Assembly: GCA_023431215.1 (NCBI GenBank)
Contig: JAEYXR010000046.1
Location: 1-39,898 of the forward strand
DNA length: 39,898 nt
Direction of reading: 5' to 3'
From: Bacillota bacterium
GTDB lineage: Bacteria; Bacillota; Clostridia; Oscillospirales; Ruminococcaceae
The notes below the pieces were generated by a model that saw only the letters and a program-made list of their open reading frames with translations, searched no databases and was not told the origin of the DNA. Positions 1 through 7,459 of this stretch are shown here, piece after piece. The first letter of the stretch is position 1; each line of letters opens with the position of its first letter. The position numbers and the translations under genes are program-made.

Positions 1-274
1 TAATTACAACGTATACACCCAGCCCCAGCAATAGCGGCCGCACCAGTGCCCCAAAAGACGGCAGGATAAAAATGTTTTTGAGTTGATAGCTGCCCCCAAA
101 CACAGAACAAAAAGCAGGTGGCAGAAGAAACAGCAGAATTTTTAAAAGGGAGCGGAGAGCATAGGATGGGATGATCACCGTTTCTACCAAATACATTGCG
201 ATGCAGCACAATACGGCAACAATCAGAATTCCTGCCGATGTGGCCAAAAAACTTCCCTCTTTGCGGCCCGTCAT
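1..274 (-). CDS. N-terminal part of a membrane protein (runs off the window)
   Basis: An open frame of 91 codons begins with ATG at 274 and leaves the window at base 1. Its ATG overlaps the TGA of the upstream Nudix gene (ATGA), so the two are translationally coupled. The product starts with a short basic stretch (MTGRKEGS), then a hydrophobic helix at about residues 12-33, and a second strongly hydrophobic stretch at about 46-58 preceded by ALRSLLK. A third begins near residue 77. The layout of a first helix followed by an Arg/Lys-rich linker and LLKILLF resembles the start of CPBP-family intramembrane proteases, but no catalytic motif lies inside the visible part. The frame is well supported; the family is a guess. 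Confidence 0.6.
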   Translation of the reverse strand, partial: MTGRKEGSFLATSAGILIVAVLCCIAMYLVETVIIPSYALRSLLKILLFLLPPAFCSVFGGSYQLKNIFILPSFGALVRPLLLGLGVYVVI

Positions 275-822
275 ACCATTACCCCTTGTCCGCGTAGCCG
301 TGCAGCCAGCAGTAGAATGCCAACCTGTGTTTTACCATCTAAAATTTCTCCCTCCAGCACCATCTGTTCTGCTTTAGCAAGGGGGATGCGCTCTACCGTT
401 AAAAATTCTCCCTCGTCCAATCGCTGGGGCACAGGGCTTAGCTTTGAGGCGGCAAAGATATGAATCACCTCGGTGCAGTACGCCGGGGTAGGAAGCATTT
501 GAGTTAAAGGCGACAGCACCTTTGTGGTGTGTCCTGTTTCCTCCTCCAGCTCCCGCAGTGCAGCAGACATGGGGTTTTCTCCTTTTTCCAGCTTGCCGGC
601 GGGCAGCTCCAAAAGCTCCCTACCAGCAGGAAAACGAAACTGGCGTACCAGCAGCAGCTGATTGTGTTCATCCAGCGCAGCCACGCATACACCGCCGTTG
701 TGGTGTACTACCTCCCGGTTGGCCTCAGAACCGTCTTCCAGCCGTACCGTGTGCTCACTAAGGCTTAAAATACGTCCTGTAAAAATTTTATTTTCCTTTT
801 GCGCTTGTTCAAAATGGCTCAT
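271..822 (-). CDS. nudF: Nudix hydrolase, ADP-ribose pyrophosphatase type
   Basis: A 183-residue Nudix hydrolase. The full Nudix box G-x5-E-x7-R-E-x2-E-E-x-G is present at residues 76-97 (G76, E82, R90, E91, E94, E95, G97), the Mg-binding catalytic loop. The preceding QFRFPAGRELLELPAG region is typical of the ADP-ribose pyrophosphatase subfamily, which splits ADP-ribose to AMP and ribose 5-phosphate in the cytoplasm. Family length is usually 170-210 residues, so the gene is complete. The stop overlaps the ATG of the next membrane-protein gene. No clear promoter was seen in the 163 bp up to the divergent M14-like gene. Substrate is assigned by family resemblance only. Confidence 0.88.
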   Translation of the reverse strand: MSHFEQAQKENKIFTGRILSLSEHTVRLEDGSEANREVVHHNGGVCVAALDEHNQLLLVRQFRFPAGRELLELPAGKLEKGENPMSAALRELEEETGHTTKVLSPLTQMLPTPAYCTEVIHIFAASKLSPVPQRLDEGEFLTVERIPLAKAEQMVLEGEILDGKTQVGILLLAARLRGQGVMV

Positions 823-985
823 AGTGGTACTTCTCCGTTCTGGTTGATGCCTTACTTAGTTTAAAGTTAAAGTTGTCCCCTGGTGCTTAAAAAAGCATTT
901 CTTTTTCTCTCTTTAAAAAGCAACTAAGACAATCCGGTTAAATCATATAGATAGTGATAGCCGGGTAAAGAGAGGAGGACACTGC

Positions 986-1858
986 GTGGATCTTGAACAA
1001 CTGATAGGATCGCCGCCCTGTGCTGCTGATTTGCGCCGAGAGATTATGTCTTTGCGAGAACAGTATCGCGGTCAGGGTTTGCACGTGTTTTCGGCGGGAA
1101 AAAGCACCGGCGGACGAAATATACTGGCAATGGGGCTGGGGGATGTACGCGGTGCTCCCATGTATGTCAGCGGGGTTCATGGTGGAGACTGGCTGGCAAC
1201 ACTGGTTTTGTTGCGGTTTGTCCGGGCTCTGCTGGAAAGCCGTCAAACAGGCGTCCCATTTGCCGGTATGGACTTAAGTGCGTTGCAGAGCGATGTGCGC
1301 CTGCTGGTGGTACCCTGCCTCAACCCTGACGGGTTAGAGCTGTTTTTGCATGGCGCAGGGGCGGCAGGACACTTATCGGGGTTTGTGCGGGGATTATGGA
1401 GAAAGGATACTCCCTGGCAGGCCAACTTAAGGGGGGTAGATTTAGCAAAAAACTTTGACTGTGGGTGGCGGCAAACCGGGTCGCCCTCCCCCAAGGGCAG
1501 CAGCGGCTGCAAACCGTTTTCTGAACCCGAAAGCAGATGCATTGCCAACCTTTGTGCCGGTGTAGGGCCGCGCAGCCTGTATTTGCTGGGCCGGGGTAAG
1601 GAGGAATTTAGCTGCCGGTGCGGAGCCATTGCGCCGCCCAAGGCGGCACTGATGGGCCAGCTTTTGGCAAGTGCCTGCGGCAGCAGGCCAGCCCCCTCCC
1701 GGGAGCCACAGGGGTGTTTGACAGAATGGTTTATCCGCAATGCCAATCGCCCCGCCTTTGGTATTTACACCGGCAGCACCACGCCGGATACTCTGGCAGA
1801 GCTGGAACCGGTGTTTGCCAGATTGGCAGAGGCATTGGTGCTTGGTTTGGTCATGTAA
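986..1858 (+). CDS. M14-family (zinc carboxypeptidase-like) protein, probably catalytically dead
   Basis: A 290-residue protein starting at GTG 986, with an AGAGGAGGA ribosome binding site at 971-979. M14 landmarks are recognisable in order: the first metal-motif position (VHGGDW, H65-D68, where the family has HxxE), CLNPDG at 111-116, and GVDLAKNF at 150-157 (family GVDLNRNF). The second zinc ligand is expected in a stretch like LYLHSQG; here it reads LYLLGRG, so His is replaced by Leu near residue 201. The catalytic Glu expected in PxFTIE appears as PAFGIY, so Glu is replaced by Tyr 261. The fold looks kept while zinc binding and catalysis look lost. Relatives include gamma-D-glutamyl-diamino acid peptidases acting on peptidoglycan peptides. 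No signal peptide is visible, so it is probably cytoplasmic. It may be a binding or regulatory pseudo-enzyme. The stop is followed by a 73-bp convergent gap to ruvX. Confidence 0.75.
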   Translation: MDLEQLIGSPPCAADLRREIMSLREQYRGQGLHVFSAGKSTGGRNILAMGLGDVRGAPMYVSGVHGGDWLATLVLLRFVRALLESRQTGVPFAGMDLSALQSDVRLLVVPCLNPDGLELFLHGAGAAGHLSGFVRGLWRKDTPWQANLRGVDLAKNFDCGWRQTGSPSPKGSSGCKPFSEPESRCIANLCAGVGPRSLYLLGRGKEEFSCRCGAIAPPKAALMGQLLASACGSRPAPSREPQGCLTEWFIRNANRPAFGIYTGSTTPDTLAELEPVFARLAEALVLGLVM

Positions 1859-1931
1859 TGACACCACCTGTATTAGGGAGCAATTGCATTGCCTCATTCT
1901 TATGACAAGAGCAGTGTCTATCAAAGAAATG

Positions 1932-2360
1932 TTATTCTTCGGGGTGATTTTTACGGTATGCCATGTAATTTTCCAAAATAATGGTGGCGGCCACGGCGTC
2001 TACTACCGCCTTTCGCTTTTTCCCCCGTGTATCGGTCATGTTCAGGTAATTGATAGCGCTGACGGTGGTGCTGCGTTCGTCCCACATTTGTACCGGGATA
2101 TGAGGACACAAAGCCCGCAGCTTATCGGCAAAGTCGTGGCATAGCTGTGAGCGGTCACCGGCGCTGCCGTTCATATTTAGCGGGTTGCCAACAATGATGT
2201 GCTGAGCATTGTTCTCCTTTGCTGCTTGTACCACTGCCTCTGCGGTTTTGTCAATGTTCCACTGATGAATGACCCCGGCGGGGCGGGCCAGCATCTCGGT
2301 CTTATCGCAAACGGCAAGCCCTGTTCGGGCATCCCCATAGTCTACTGCCAAAATAATCAT
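1932..2360 (-). CDS. ruvX: RuvX/YqgF pre-16S rRNA nuclease (Holliday junction resolvase-like)
   Basis: A 142-residue RNase H-fold nuclease of the YqgF/RuvX family. Visible hallmarks are the first catalytic Asp in VDYGDARTG (D7), the GNPLNMNGSAGDRS loop, the acidic WDERSTT motif and a last Asp in KAVVDAVAA. Full length for the family (about 135-150). Known role: maturation of the 5' end of 16S rRNA, with Holliday-junction resolution claimed for some members; cytoplasmic. The ATG at 2360 follows an AAAAGGAG site at 2367-2374. A hairpin lies immediately upstream of that site, between this gene and the small membrane protein gene. Confidence 0.93.
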   Translation of the reverse strand: MIILAVDYGDARTGLAVCDKTEMLARPAGVIHQWNIDKTAEAVVQAAKENNAQHIIVGNPLNMNGSAGDRSQLCHDFADKLRALCPHIPVQMWDERSTTVSAINYLNMTDTRGKKRKAVVDAVAATIILENYMAYRKNHPEE

Positions 2361-2374
2361 ACCGTTCTCCTTTT

Positions 2375-2399
2375 ACCGCCAGAGGTTTTCTTTGGCGGT
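2375..2399 (-). other. Hairpin just upstream of the ruvX ribosome binding site
   Basis: ACCGCCA at 2375-2381 pairs with TGGCGGT at 2393-2399. On the plus strand it is followed by TTTTT, but no plus-strand gene ends here. On the minus strand it sits directly 5' of the ruvX AAAAGGAG. It could be a weak terminator or processing site between the 77-residue gene and ruvX. Confidence 0.4.
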
Positions 2400-2464
2400 T
2401 TTTCAATCATTTTCTCTTGATAAAAGTATCGTGTTTGGTTTGATGTATTAAAATCCATCCGCTC

Positions 2465-2698
2465 TCACTGATATTTTTTTAGCTTTCTTAGCACCAACTT
2501 TATAACAACTGCAATTAATATAATAGCAGCGGTAGTAAAGCCGTACACTAGAATACTGGTATACCATGGGGCAGATTGCAGAGCATAATAATCAGGGTGT
2601 CTTTGATGCTCCCAGCATACAAACAGAGAGTGGCCCAATAACACCCCAATGGTGGAACCAATGATAATATTTAGTAAGGTGTTGAGTTTTTTTACCAC
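2465..2698 (-). CDS. Small two-helix membrane protein of unknown function
   Basis: A 77-residue protein starting with GTG at 2698; the AAAGGAG site at 2707-2713 fixes this start. It has two predicted transmembrane helices (about residues 8-27 and 47-69) joined by a hydrophilic loop with the motif HPDYYALQSAPWYTS, and a basic C-terminus (KLVLRKLKKYQ). Similar small proteins with an SAPWYTS loop occur, as far as I recall, in many Clostridia without a known role. It lies 104 bp upstream of ruvX on the same strand. Function unknown. Confidence 0.75.
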   Translation of the reverse strand: MVKKLNTLLNIIIGSTIGVLLGHSLFVCWEHQRHPDYYALQSAPWYTSILVYGFTTAAIILIAVVIKLVLRKLKKYQ

Positions 2699-3012
2699 AA
2701 CAATCGCTCCTTTGCAGCCAGCATGGTGAAATTTATATGATGTATTTGTTTGAAGAGACTTTGTAACAATGAAAATAAAAAGCGGCAGAAAAATTAATTT
2801 TTACCCAACAATGAGGCTTTTTAGTTTAGATGCGCCTGCCATAGCAACATGCGTAAGATAAAAGCTCCCACACTCGTTATGAAAAAACAGAATGCCTTGT
2901 CATGGGGCAGTTGCTCAGCTTAAAACAGAATTTTATACACATAATTACTATACATTATCCAATTCCCGGTTGCAACCTCGGTGGTTATCATTTATAATAT
3001 CAATGGTTTTTT
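2699..3012. other. Intergenic region upstream of the queT leader
   Basis: AT-rich divergent spacer between the small membrane protein gene and the queT promoter. Apart from the queT promoter near its right end and the ribosome binding site of the 77-residue gene at its left end, I see no gene or repeat. Confidence 0.5.
2970..2998 (+). promoter_or_regulatory. Sigma-A promoter of queT
   Basis: TTGCAA (2970-2975), a 17-bp spacer, and a perfect TATAAT (2993-2998). Transcription would start near 3005, just before the riboswitch-like leader. Confidence 0.75.
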
Positions 3013-3100
3013 GCGTGCAAAAAGCCGGTCAGTCGCAAGTTCCTGACCTTAAACCATACTAGGGGCCGGCTTTGCCATGCCCTACGAAAGAAGGAAAAAT
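3012..3100 (+). promoter_or_regulatory. preQ1 riboswitch, probably class III, controlling queT
   Basis: The ~90-nt leader of queT can fold into an outer stem made of GCAAA plus AGCCGG (3016-3027) against CCGGCTTTGC (3065-3074). It encloses a hairpin GGTCAG (3027-3032) / CTGACC (3043-3048), followed by the unpaired CTTAAACCATACTAG. The queT ribosome binding site AAGAAGGA (3089-3096) follows directly, so control of translation initiation is likely. The gene encodes a queuosine-precursor transporter. PreQ1-III is, from general knowledge, restricted to Ruminococcaceae-like bacteria and found before queT, and it forms a pseudoknot distant from the ribosome site. It does not look like the short class I or the Lactobacillales class II. 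The class call is from memory; a covariance-model search would settle it. Confidence 0.72.
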
Positions 3101-3102
3101 AA

Positions 3103-3612
3103 ATGAATCAACAAAAGCACCTAAAGGGGCTTGTTGTCAGTGGGCTGATTGCCGCTGCCTACACAGCCCTCAGCCTTGCCTTGGCTCCCTTTAGCTTTGG
3201 ATATGCTCAAGTTCGCGTGTCTGAGGCGCTGACGCTGCTGCCCTTGTTTTCCCCCAATGCCATATGGGGCGTTACCCTGGGCTGTGCCATTACCAACGGG
3301 ATAGGAGCAGCCATGGGGCTAAACTTTGGCATTGTAGACATTGTGTTTGGCACACTGGCCACTCTGGTATCTGCCCTGCTGACAGCACGGCTTTCCAAAC
3401 CGCGCGTGGCGGGGTTGCCCCTGCTGGCTCCCCTGCCCCCTGTACTCATCAACGCCGTAGTGGTGGGGTTAGAGCTGTGGTATTTTACAGGAGCACCGCT
3501 TTTGCTTTGTATGGTGGGTGTAGGGGTTGGCCAGCTGGTATCCTGCTATGGCTTGGGCCTTATTTTGGTAAAGGCTATGGAGAAAACCGGTGTGGACAAA
3601 ATGCTGCGCTGA
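3103..3612 (+). CDS. queT: QueT, queuosine precursor transporter (ECF substrate-binding subunit)
   Basis: A 169-residue integral membrane protein of the QueT family. It has about five to six hydrophobic helices and the family-typical stretch around YAQVRVSEALTLLP (residues about 35-48), followed by CAITNGIGAAMG and GIVDIVFGTLATL. As the S component of an ECF-type importer it would bind preQ1 or a related deazapurine; the shared energy-coupling module is not in this window. Full length for the family (160-175). The ATG at 3103 is preceded by AAGAAGGA. It is a single-gene transcript with its own promoter, riboswitch and terminator. Confidence 0.92.
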   Translation: MNQQKHLKGLVVSGLIAAAYTALSLALAPFSFGYAQVRVSEALTLLPLFSPNAIWGVTLGCAITNGIGAAMGLNFGIVDIVFGTLATLVSALLTARLSKPRVAGLPLLAPLPPVLINAVVVGLELWYFTGAPLLLCMVGVGVGQLVSCYGLGLILVKAMEKTGVDKMLR

Positions 3613-3623
3613 CATCACAAAAT

Positions 3624-3664
3624 AAAATCCGGAACAGTACCTTGCGGACTGTTCCGGATTTTTT
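3624..3664 (+). terminator. Intrinsic terminator after queT
   Basis: AATCCGGAACAGT pairs with ACTGTTCCGGATT around a short loop, followed by TTTTTT. It starts about 12 bp after the queT stop and may also serve the converging acetyltransferase transcript. Confidence 0.9.
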
Positions 3665-3714
3665 GCATGAGGCAAGGCAGTATCAGCCACGGCTAGTACG
3701 CTTGGTATTACTCC

Positions 3715-4515
3715 TTATTCCTGGCTTTGGCGCAGCAACAGATACTCACCCATTTCCTGAAAGCCGATGCGGCGGTAAATGCGCCCCGCTGCCGGGTTAT
3801 CATAAAACAGACAGACAAACTCCTTACCCGACTGCAGCATTTTGGCACAAAGCCCCGACACCGCAGCCGAGGCAAGACCTCTGCCGCAATACTGGGGAAG
3901 GGTAGCCACGCCGATGATCATGGCAGAGCGGCTGTTTTCGGCAGTGGTCATGGCCACAGAAGCCAATATGCCGTCAATAAAAACTCCGCTGCAGCTACCG
4001 CCACGGCTAAGGCTGAACGCCATATTTTCAATTTCTTCTGCAATATTGCTGCTATAGTTTTCGGCAAATTCCTCTACCTGCAAATAAAGCTCAATAATTT
4101 GTCGTGCATCCTCTGGGCTCAGCATACGCTGCAGGGAATTTTCAGGCAAAGGATAAACCTGTACCTCATCCAGCCTTGCCAAATACGTCATGGCCTTTTT
4201 GCGTCCCGGCAAAAGTGAAGCCACAGGGGCCACTGCGGCAGCCTTTCCGCTTAAATTTTTAACTGTTCTTTGCATCAAAAAATTAGCAACTGCGGCGGCA
4301 TCATAATCGGTACGGTGGCTGTACATAACATAATTGGAGAGATAGCGCAGCACAAGGCAATCGTACCCGTCTTTGCCGTCCAGCACAAAGATCTCTACAT
4401 TTTCACTGTCTACACCGTGGTTTTCAATATCTCCAATGATAAAAATATTGTATTCCGGCTCTCTTTCCACATATTGCATCGCTGTTTGAGCTTCGGCCGA
4501 ATAAAGCTTGCGCAT
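3715..4515 (-). CDS. GNAT-family N-acetyltransferase with an extra N-terminal domain
   Basis: A 266-residue protein whose C-terminal half carries a standard GNAT fold. The acetyl-CoA loop QYCGRGLA is at residues 208-215 and NPAAGRIYRRIGF follows in motif B. The first ~130 residues resemble a second, degenerate GNAT-like domain, an arrangement common in clostridial acetyltransferases of about this length. Substrate unknown. The ATG at 4515 has a GGGAGGG site 6-12 bp upstream, and a very good promoter lies 39-68 bp upstream. Cytoplasmic. Monocistronic, converging on queT. Confidence 0.85.
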   Translation of the reverse strand: MRKLYSAEAQTAMQYVEREPEYNIFIIGDIENHGVDSENVEIFVLDGKDGYDCLVLRYLSNYVMYSHRTDYDAAAVANFLMQRTVKNLSGKAAAVAPVASLLPGRKKAMTYLARLDEVQVYPLPENSLQRMLSPEDARQIIELYLQVEEFAENYSSNIAEEIENMAFSLSRGGSCSGVFIDGILASVAMTTAENSRSAMIIGVATLPQYCGRGLASAAVSGLCAKMLQSGKEFVCLFYDNPAAGRIYRRIGFQEMGEYLLLRQSQE

Positions 4516-4553
4516 AAACTTCCCTCCCTAGTTATTTTGCGTAAATTTTGCCA

Positions 4554-4583
4554 ATTGTAGCACCACAGTAGGGGCAGTGTCAA
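4554..4583 (-). promoter_or_regulatory. Promoter of the GNAT gene
   Basis: On the minus strand, a perfect TTGACA (4578-4583), an 18-bp spacer, and TACAAT (4554-4559). It lies in the 231-bp divergent region shared with the HAD phosphatase gene. Confidence 0.75.
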
Positions 4584-4746
4584 GCAAAAAGCCGGCTCTG
4601 CAGCCAAAAACTGGATAAAAAGGGCACTTGTGCTAAAAATTTACAGATTAAGGCGGATTACTTTCAGCCCTTCGCCACTATTTTTTCCACATCGAATATG
4701 TTACCATGTTGAAAGAATGAGGCTTTTAAACCTACAGGAGGTACCT

Positions 4747-5406
4747 ATGTTTAAGGCAATGGTATGGGACATGGACGGAACCATGTCTGATACTAGGTTT
4801 TTGGTGGATGCTATGGCGCGGGCATACCGGCTGGCATACCCCGACAGGCCAAAGCGGCCTTTTTCGGACTTTGTCCGCTGCTACTCCATGAGCGTGGAGA
4901 TTTCCTCAGAATTTTTGGGTCTGGAAAAAGACCATAGCACCGCTTTCTGGCAGGAGCTGTTTGCATCCGGTGATGAAGCACAGGTTGTTATTTTCCCCGG
5001 TATCCGCCAGGTGCTTTGTGAGGTAAAAGAAGCCGGGCTCATACTAGGCATCAATACCTCCCGCAGCTCCAAAGAAATTTGGCGCATTGAGCAGGAGCTG
5101 GGAGAACTATATGAGCTGTTTGATTTGGTGGTAACAGCAGATATGGTGGAACACCCAAAGCCTGCACCGGACTCCTTGCTGCATTTTTGCAAGGAAACAG
5201 GGCTTGAGCCCAGCCAGGTGCTTTTTGTGGGAGACAGCCTGTGCGACTGGCACTGCGCTGTAGATGCCGGATGCGCGTTTGCCGCTGCCGGCTGGGGCAC
5301 TTTTTTAACCCCACAGGATATGCCCGGCGCCGTTTGGTGCCAAACCCCGTCACAGGCAGCTACTTATGCGGTTACCGGAAAGGTTTCTGCAGAAGCTTTA
5401 AAATAG
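4747..5406 (+). CDS. HAD-family hydrolase, phosphoglycolate phosphatase-like
   Basis: A 219-residue HAD phosphatase. The frame is open further upstream, but the start is placed at ATG 4747 because CAGGAGG sits at 4735-4741 and motif I then lies near the N-terminus as usual. Motif I is WDMDGTMSDT, with nucleophile D8 and D10. Motif II is the Thr of GINTSRS, motif III the Lys of EHPKPAPDS, and motif IV GDSLCDW. A helical cap lies between motifs I and II (subclass I, Gph/PpaX-like). It probably dephosphorylates a small phosphometabolite; the exact substrate cannot be read from sequence. The small membrane protein gene follows 66 bp downstream. Confidence 0.88.
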   Translation: MFKAMVWDMDGTMSDTRFLVDAMARAYRLAYPDRPKRPFSDFVRCYSMSVEISSEFLGLEKDHSTAFWQELFASGDEAQVVIFPGIRQVLCEVKEAGLILGINTSRSSKEIWRIEQELGELYELFDLVVTADMVEHPKPAPDSLLHFCKETGLEPSQVLFVGDSLCDWHCAVDAGCAFAAAGWGTFLTPQDMPGAVWCQTPSQAATYAVTGKVSAEALK

Positions 5407-5472
5407 ATGGTTTAAAACTACTGTTATTTTCTTACCCCTAGTCTGCCATAAAAAGGAGAATAAAAAGTTTAT

Positions 5473-5673
5473 ATGAGAAGCCCCGTGTTTTTGATAGTGA
5501 GCGCGCTGTTTTTTACCGGTTATTATCAGTTAACCTATGCCGCCCTTGCTTCACTGCCCATGGTAAAACTCAACGATCCGCTGTTTTTTGCAGGTGCATT
5601 GCTGGTGCTGTTGCCGCTGTCGGTATTTACCGCCCGATGGGTTTTGCGCGCATTGGCAGATACTATCAATTAG
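5473..5673 (+). CDS. Small two-helix membrane protein of unknown function
   Basis: A 66-residue hydrophobic protein with predicted helices at about residues 5-28 and 39-60. The charged pair KLND between them and R(55)-R(59) near the end would set topology. AAAGGAG at 5452-5458 lies 14 bp from the ATG, longer than ideal. The gene is followed by a strong terminator about 130 bp later. No family is recognised. Co-transcription with the HAD gene is likely. Confidence 0.55.
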   Translation: MRSPVFLIVSALFFTGYYQLTYAALASLPMVKLNDPLFFAGALLVLLPLSVFTARWVLRALADTIN

Positions 5674-5800
5674 AGCATTCTAAAAAGTACTCAGCGTTGG
5701 GAAATCTTATTGCAAAACCTGCTGTATTTTGCTCTTGGATTTTATTTTCTGCAAAGAAACTTCCAACCCTTTGAGTAGTTAAAAACAACCTGAAACAATC

Positions 5801-5837
5801 AAAAAGGCTATCCGCTGTTAGGCGGATAGCCTTTTTT
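5801..5837. terminator. Bidirectional intrinsic terminator
   Basis: AAAAAGGCTATCCGC pairs with GCGGATAGCCTTTTTT around a TGTTAG loop, with A and T tracts on both sides. It can end both the HAD/small-membrane transcript (plus) and the sortase transcript (minus). Confidence 0.92.
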
Positions 5838-5946
5838 CATGCTTGAACCAAGCCACAGTATTGGTAATACCCTGGCACATTGGAGTTGGCCACAGAGCCT
5901 GCACGCTGCCCTTATTGGGCAAAGGGTCTTACTGTAAAGCCACAGC

Positions 5947-7002
5947 TTACCATACACTGGGCTGCTTGTGGCCGTAATTGCTGGTAACAGTGACGGGACC
6001 AATGGTTTCTCCGGGGCGCAAAATTCGCCCCATGACCACAAAGCGCTGGTTGCTGGTGCTGCCGTAGGCGCGGGTACAGGTAGACAGGGTGACTATTTTG
6101 TCCGAAGAATTTACATCAATATTGAAGGAGTGGCGGCTGCGGCGCTTGGCTTCGTTGATAATATAGTTCATATCGCCCTCGGGCACATTGTAAGCAAAGC
6201 CAAGCTCGGTATAAAAGCAGGCAAAGATGGCGACGGTAAACTCCTCCTGTGGGGTGGAGTAATAAAAGTAAGGATAGCTTTGTGCGGTACTGAGGTAGTG
6301 GTAGCCGGTAAGCTGAGCAAACATGACATCGCCGGAGTAACCCACACGGGGGGCAGAGCTGTAGTTTGTCCAGTTGTGTCCGTAAATAACGGTGTTGGAG
6401 CTAAGGTCGCTATAACTGCCGCTGCGGGTTCCGGGATTGGTCCAGATAACGCCGTTAAAGCTGTCCTCATGGTAATAACCACGGTGGGTATAGTAGTTGA
6501 CGTCAACGGTATTTTGCACAATAGGCCAGCTGATGTTGGTGCCGGGCACTCGCAGGTAACCCATGACGTCACTGTTGATGCTTCTCCAATAGGGTATTTT
6601 ATCTTTTCCGCTGTATCCGTATGCAGATGCGTTAAATACGCCGGTGGGCTGCTGCCAAACAGGTGCCGTACCTGTTGTGCTGACATTGCCCTTGGCTTTG
6701 GCGGCTTCGTCCACACGGTTTTGCCAGGCATCTTCATAATTCAGCGAAAGCTCCTCGGCACGGGCAGACAAAATTTGGTAGCTGTCCAAAGCGGCTTCGT
6801 CAGAAAGCTGATGAGATACCTCCTGGGTGGCCATAACGGCAGCAACATGATTATCAAAAGCGGCTTTGGCATCTACTGCTCCGCCGATGCGCACACCCAG
6901 CACCAGCACCAGCATATATGCGGCAGCAGAACACATGACCCGCAACACCTGCACTCTTTTATGTAAATTAACCTTTTTTTTCTTTTTATAATAGCTCCCC
7001 AT
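5947..7002 (-). CDS. srtB: Class B-type sortase
   Basis: A 351-residue sortase. The start is set at ATG 7002 because GGAGGG lies 8 bp upstream; an upstream in-frame ATG lacks a site. It has a very basic cytoplasmic N-terminus (five Lys in a row at residues 6-10), one transmembrane helix (about 22-42), an extracellular stalk to ~115 and a C-terminal sortase domain. Catalytic residues are visible: H209 in IYGHNW, C309 in TLSTCTR (TLxTC signature) and R320 in RFVVMGR. The enzyme cleaves a sorting signal on secreted proteins and joins them to the cell wall or to a pilus. No LPxTG/NPxTN-type cargo gene is in the window, so its substrates are elsewhere. It has its own promoter, with a long leader carrying a perfect inverted repeat at the predicted start. 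Confidence 0.92.
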   Translation of the reverse strand: MGSYYKKKKKVNLHKRVQVLRVMCSAAAYMLVLVLGVRIGGAVDAKAAFDNHVAAVMATQEVSHQLSDEAALDSYQILSARAEELSLNYEDAWQNRVDEAAKAKGNVSTTGTAPVWQQPTGVFNASAYGYSGKDKIPYWRSINSDVMGYLRVPGTNISWPIVQNTVDVNYYTHRGYYHEDSFNGVIWTNPGTRSGSYSDLSSNTVIYGHNWTNYSSAPRVGYSGDVMFAQLTGYHYLSTAQSYPYFYYSTPQEEFTVAIFACFYTELGFAYNVPEGDMNYIINEAKRRSRHSFNIDVNSSDKIVTLSTCTRAYGSTSNQRFVVMGRILRPGETIGPVTVTSNYGHKQPSVW

Positions 7003-7251
7003 GGAAAAACCCTCCGTACACTGCTTGTAAAATCGTGTCGTATACTGTAAAATAGACAAGAAACATCACCATAATTTCGGCAGCACTTTATGCTTATTAT
7101 GGTTTTATAAACTATTAAAAATTGGGGTTTCTGTAAAAACCAGGACTTTTTACCCGTAAAATGCTCCGGTTGCGTTAGGGCCCTTTGGCGCCATGCTTGC
7201 AAAAAGCACCGTACTTATTGTCTAAAAAGCCAATAAGCGAATTAATGATAC
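7003..7251 (-). other. Long 5' leader of the sortase gene
   Basis: The region between the predicted sortase transcription start and its ATG. It holds a GTAAAAA/TTTTTAC hairpin around 7130-7160 and a GC-rich segment at about 7160-7195 that can pair with itself. I compared the segment by eye with c-di-GMP riboswitches and did not find the conserved core, so it is left unassigned. Confidence 0.35.
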
Positions 7252-7274
7252 ACCTCAAATCACCAATTTGAGGT
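7252..7274. promoter_or_regulatory. Perfect inverted repeat over the sortase transcription start
   Basis: ACCTCAAAT (7252-7260), a 5-bp spacer, and ATTTGAGGT (7266-7274). It lies directly downstream of the TATAAT box. It could be a repressor operator or the first hairpin of the transcript; there is no T tract to make it a terminator. Confidence 0.5.
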
Positions 7275-7275
7275 T

Positions 7276-7305
7276 ATTATACCACATTTAGGATAAACGG
7301 GTAAA
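7276..7305 (-). promoter_or_regulatory. Promoter for the sortase transcript
   Basis: On the minus strand, TTTACC (7300-7305), an 18-bp spacer, and TATAAT (7276-7281) extended by TGG. Transcription would start near 7269, giving a ~265-nt untranslated leader before the sortase ATG at 7002. Confidence 0.6.
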
Positions 7306-7459
7306 TACCAAGAGTACTACTTTAGAGTAAAAAAAAAGATAGGGGCAAAGGTCAAATCCGCTGAAATAAAGTTTAGCCGAAGAAGGAACACACTTTGACA
7401 ACAAGCAACAGTATGCTGCCTGCTGCCATTTTGCAAATCGGCTCGAGGGGAGTTAAAAC

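Noticed and set aside
271..377. A short plus-strand frame over the end of the Nudix gene
   Set aside because: It overlaps the coupled ATGA junction of two minus-strand genes and has no start signal.
5968..6966. A 332-codon open frame antisense to the sortase
   Set aside because: The sortase frame has TLxTC and all catalytic residues; the antisense frame has none and no start signals.
7140..7200. c-di-GMP riboswitch before the sortase
   Set aside because: A GC-rich segment with GCAACCGG looked suggestive, but the conserved GGGCAAACC and GACGCAAAGCC cores are missing.
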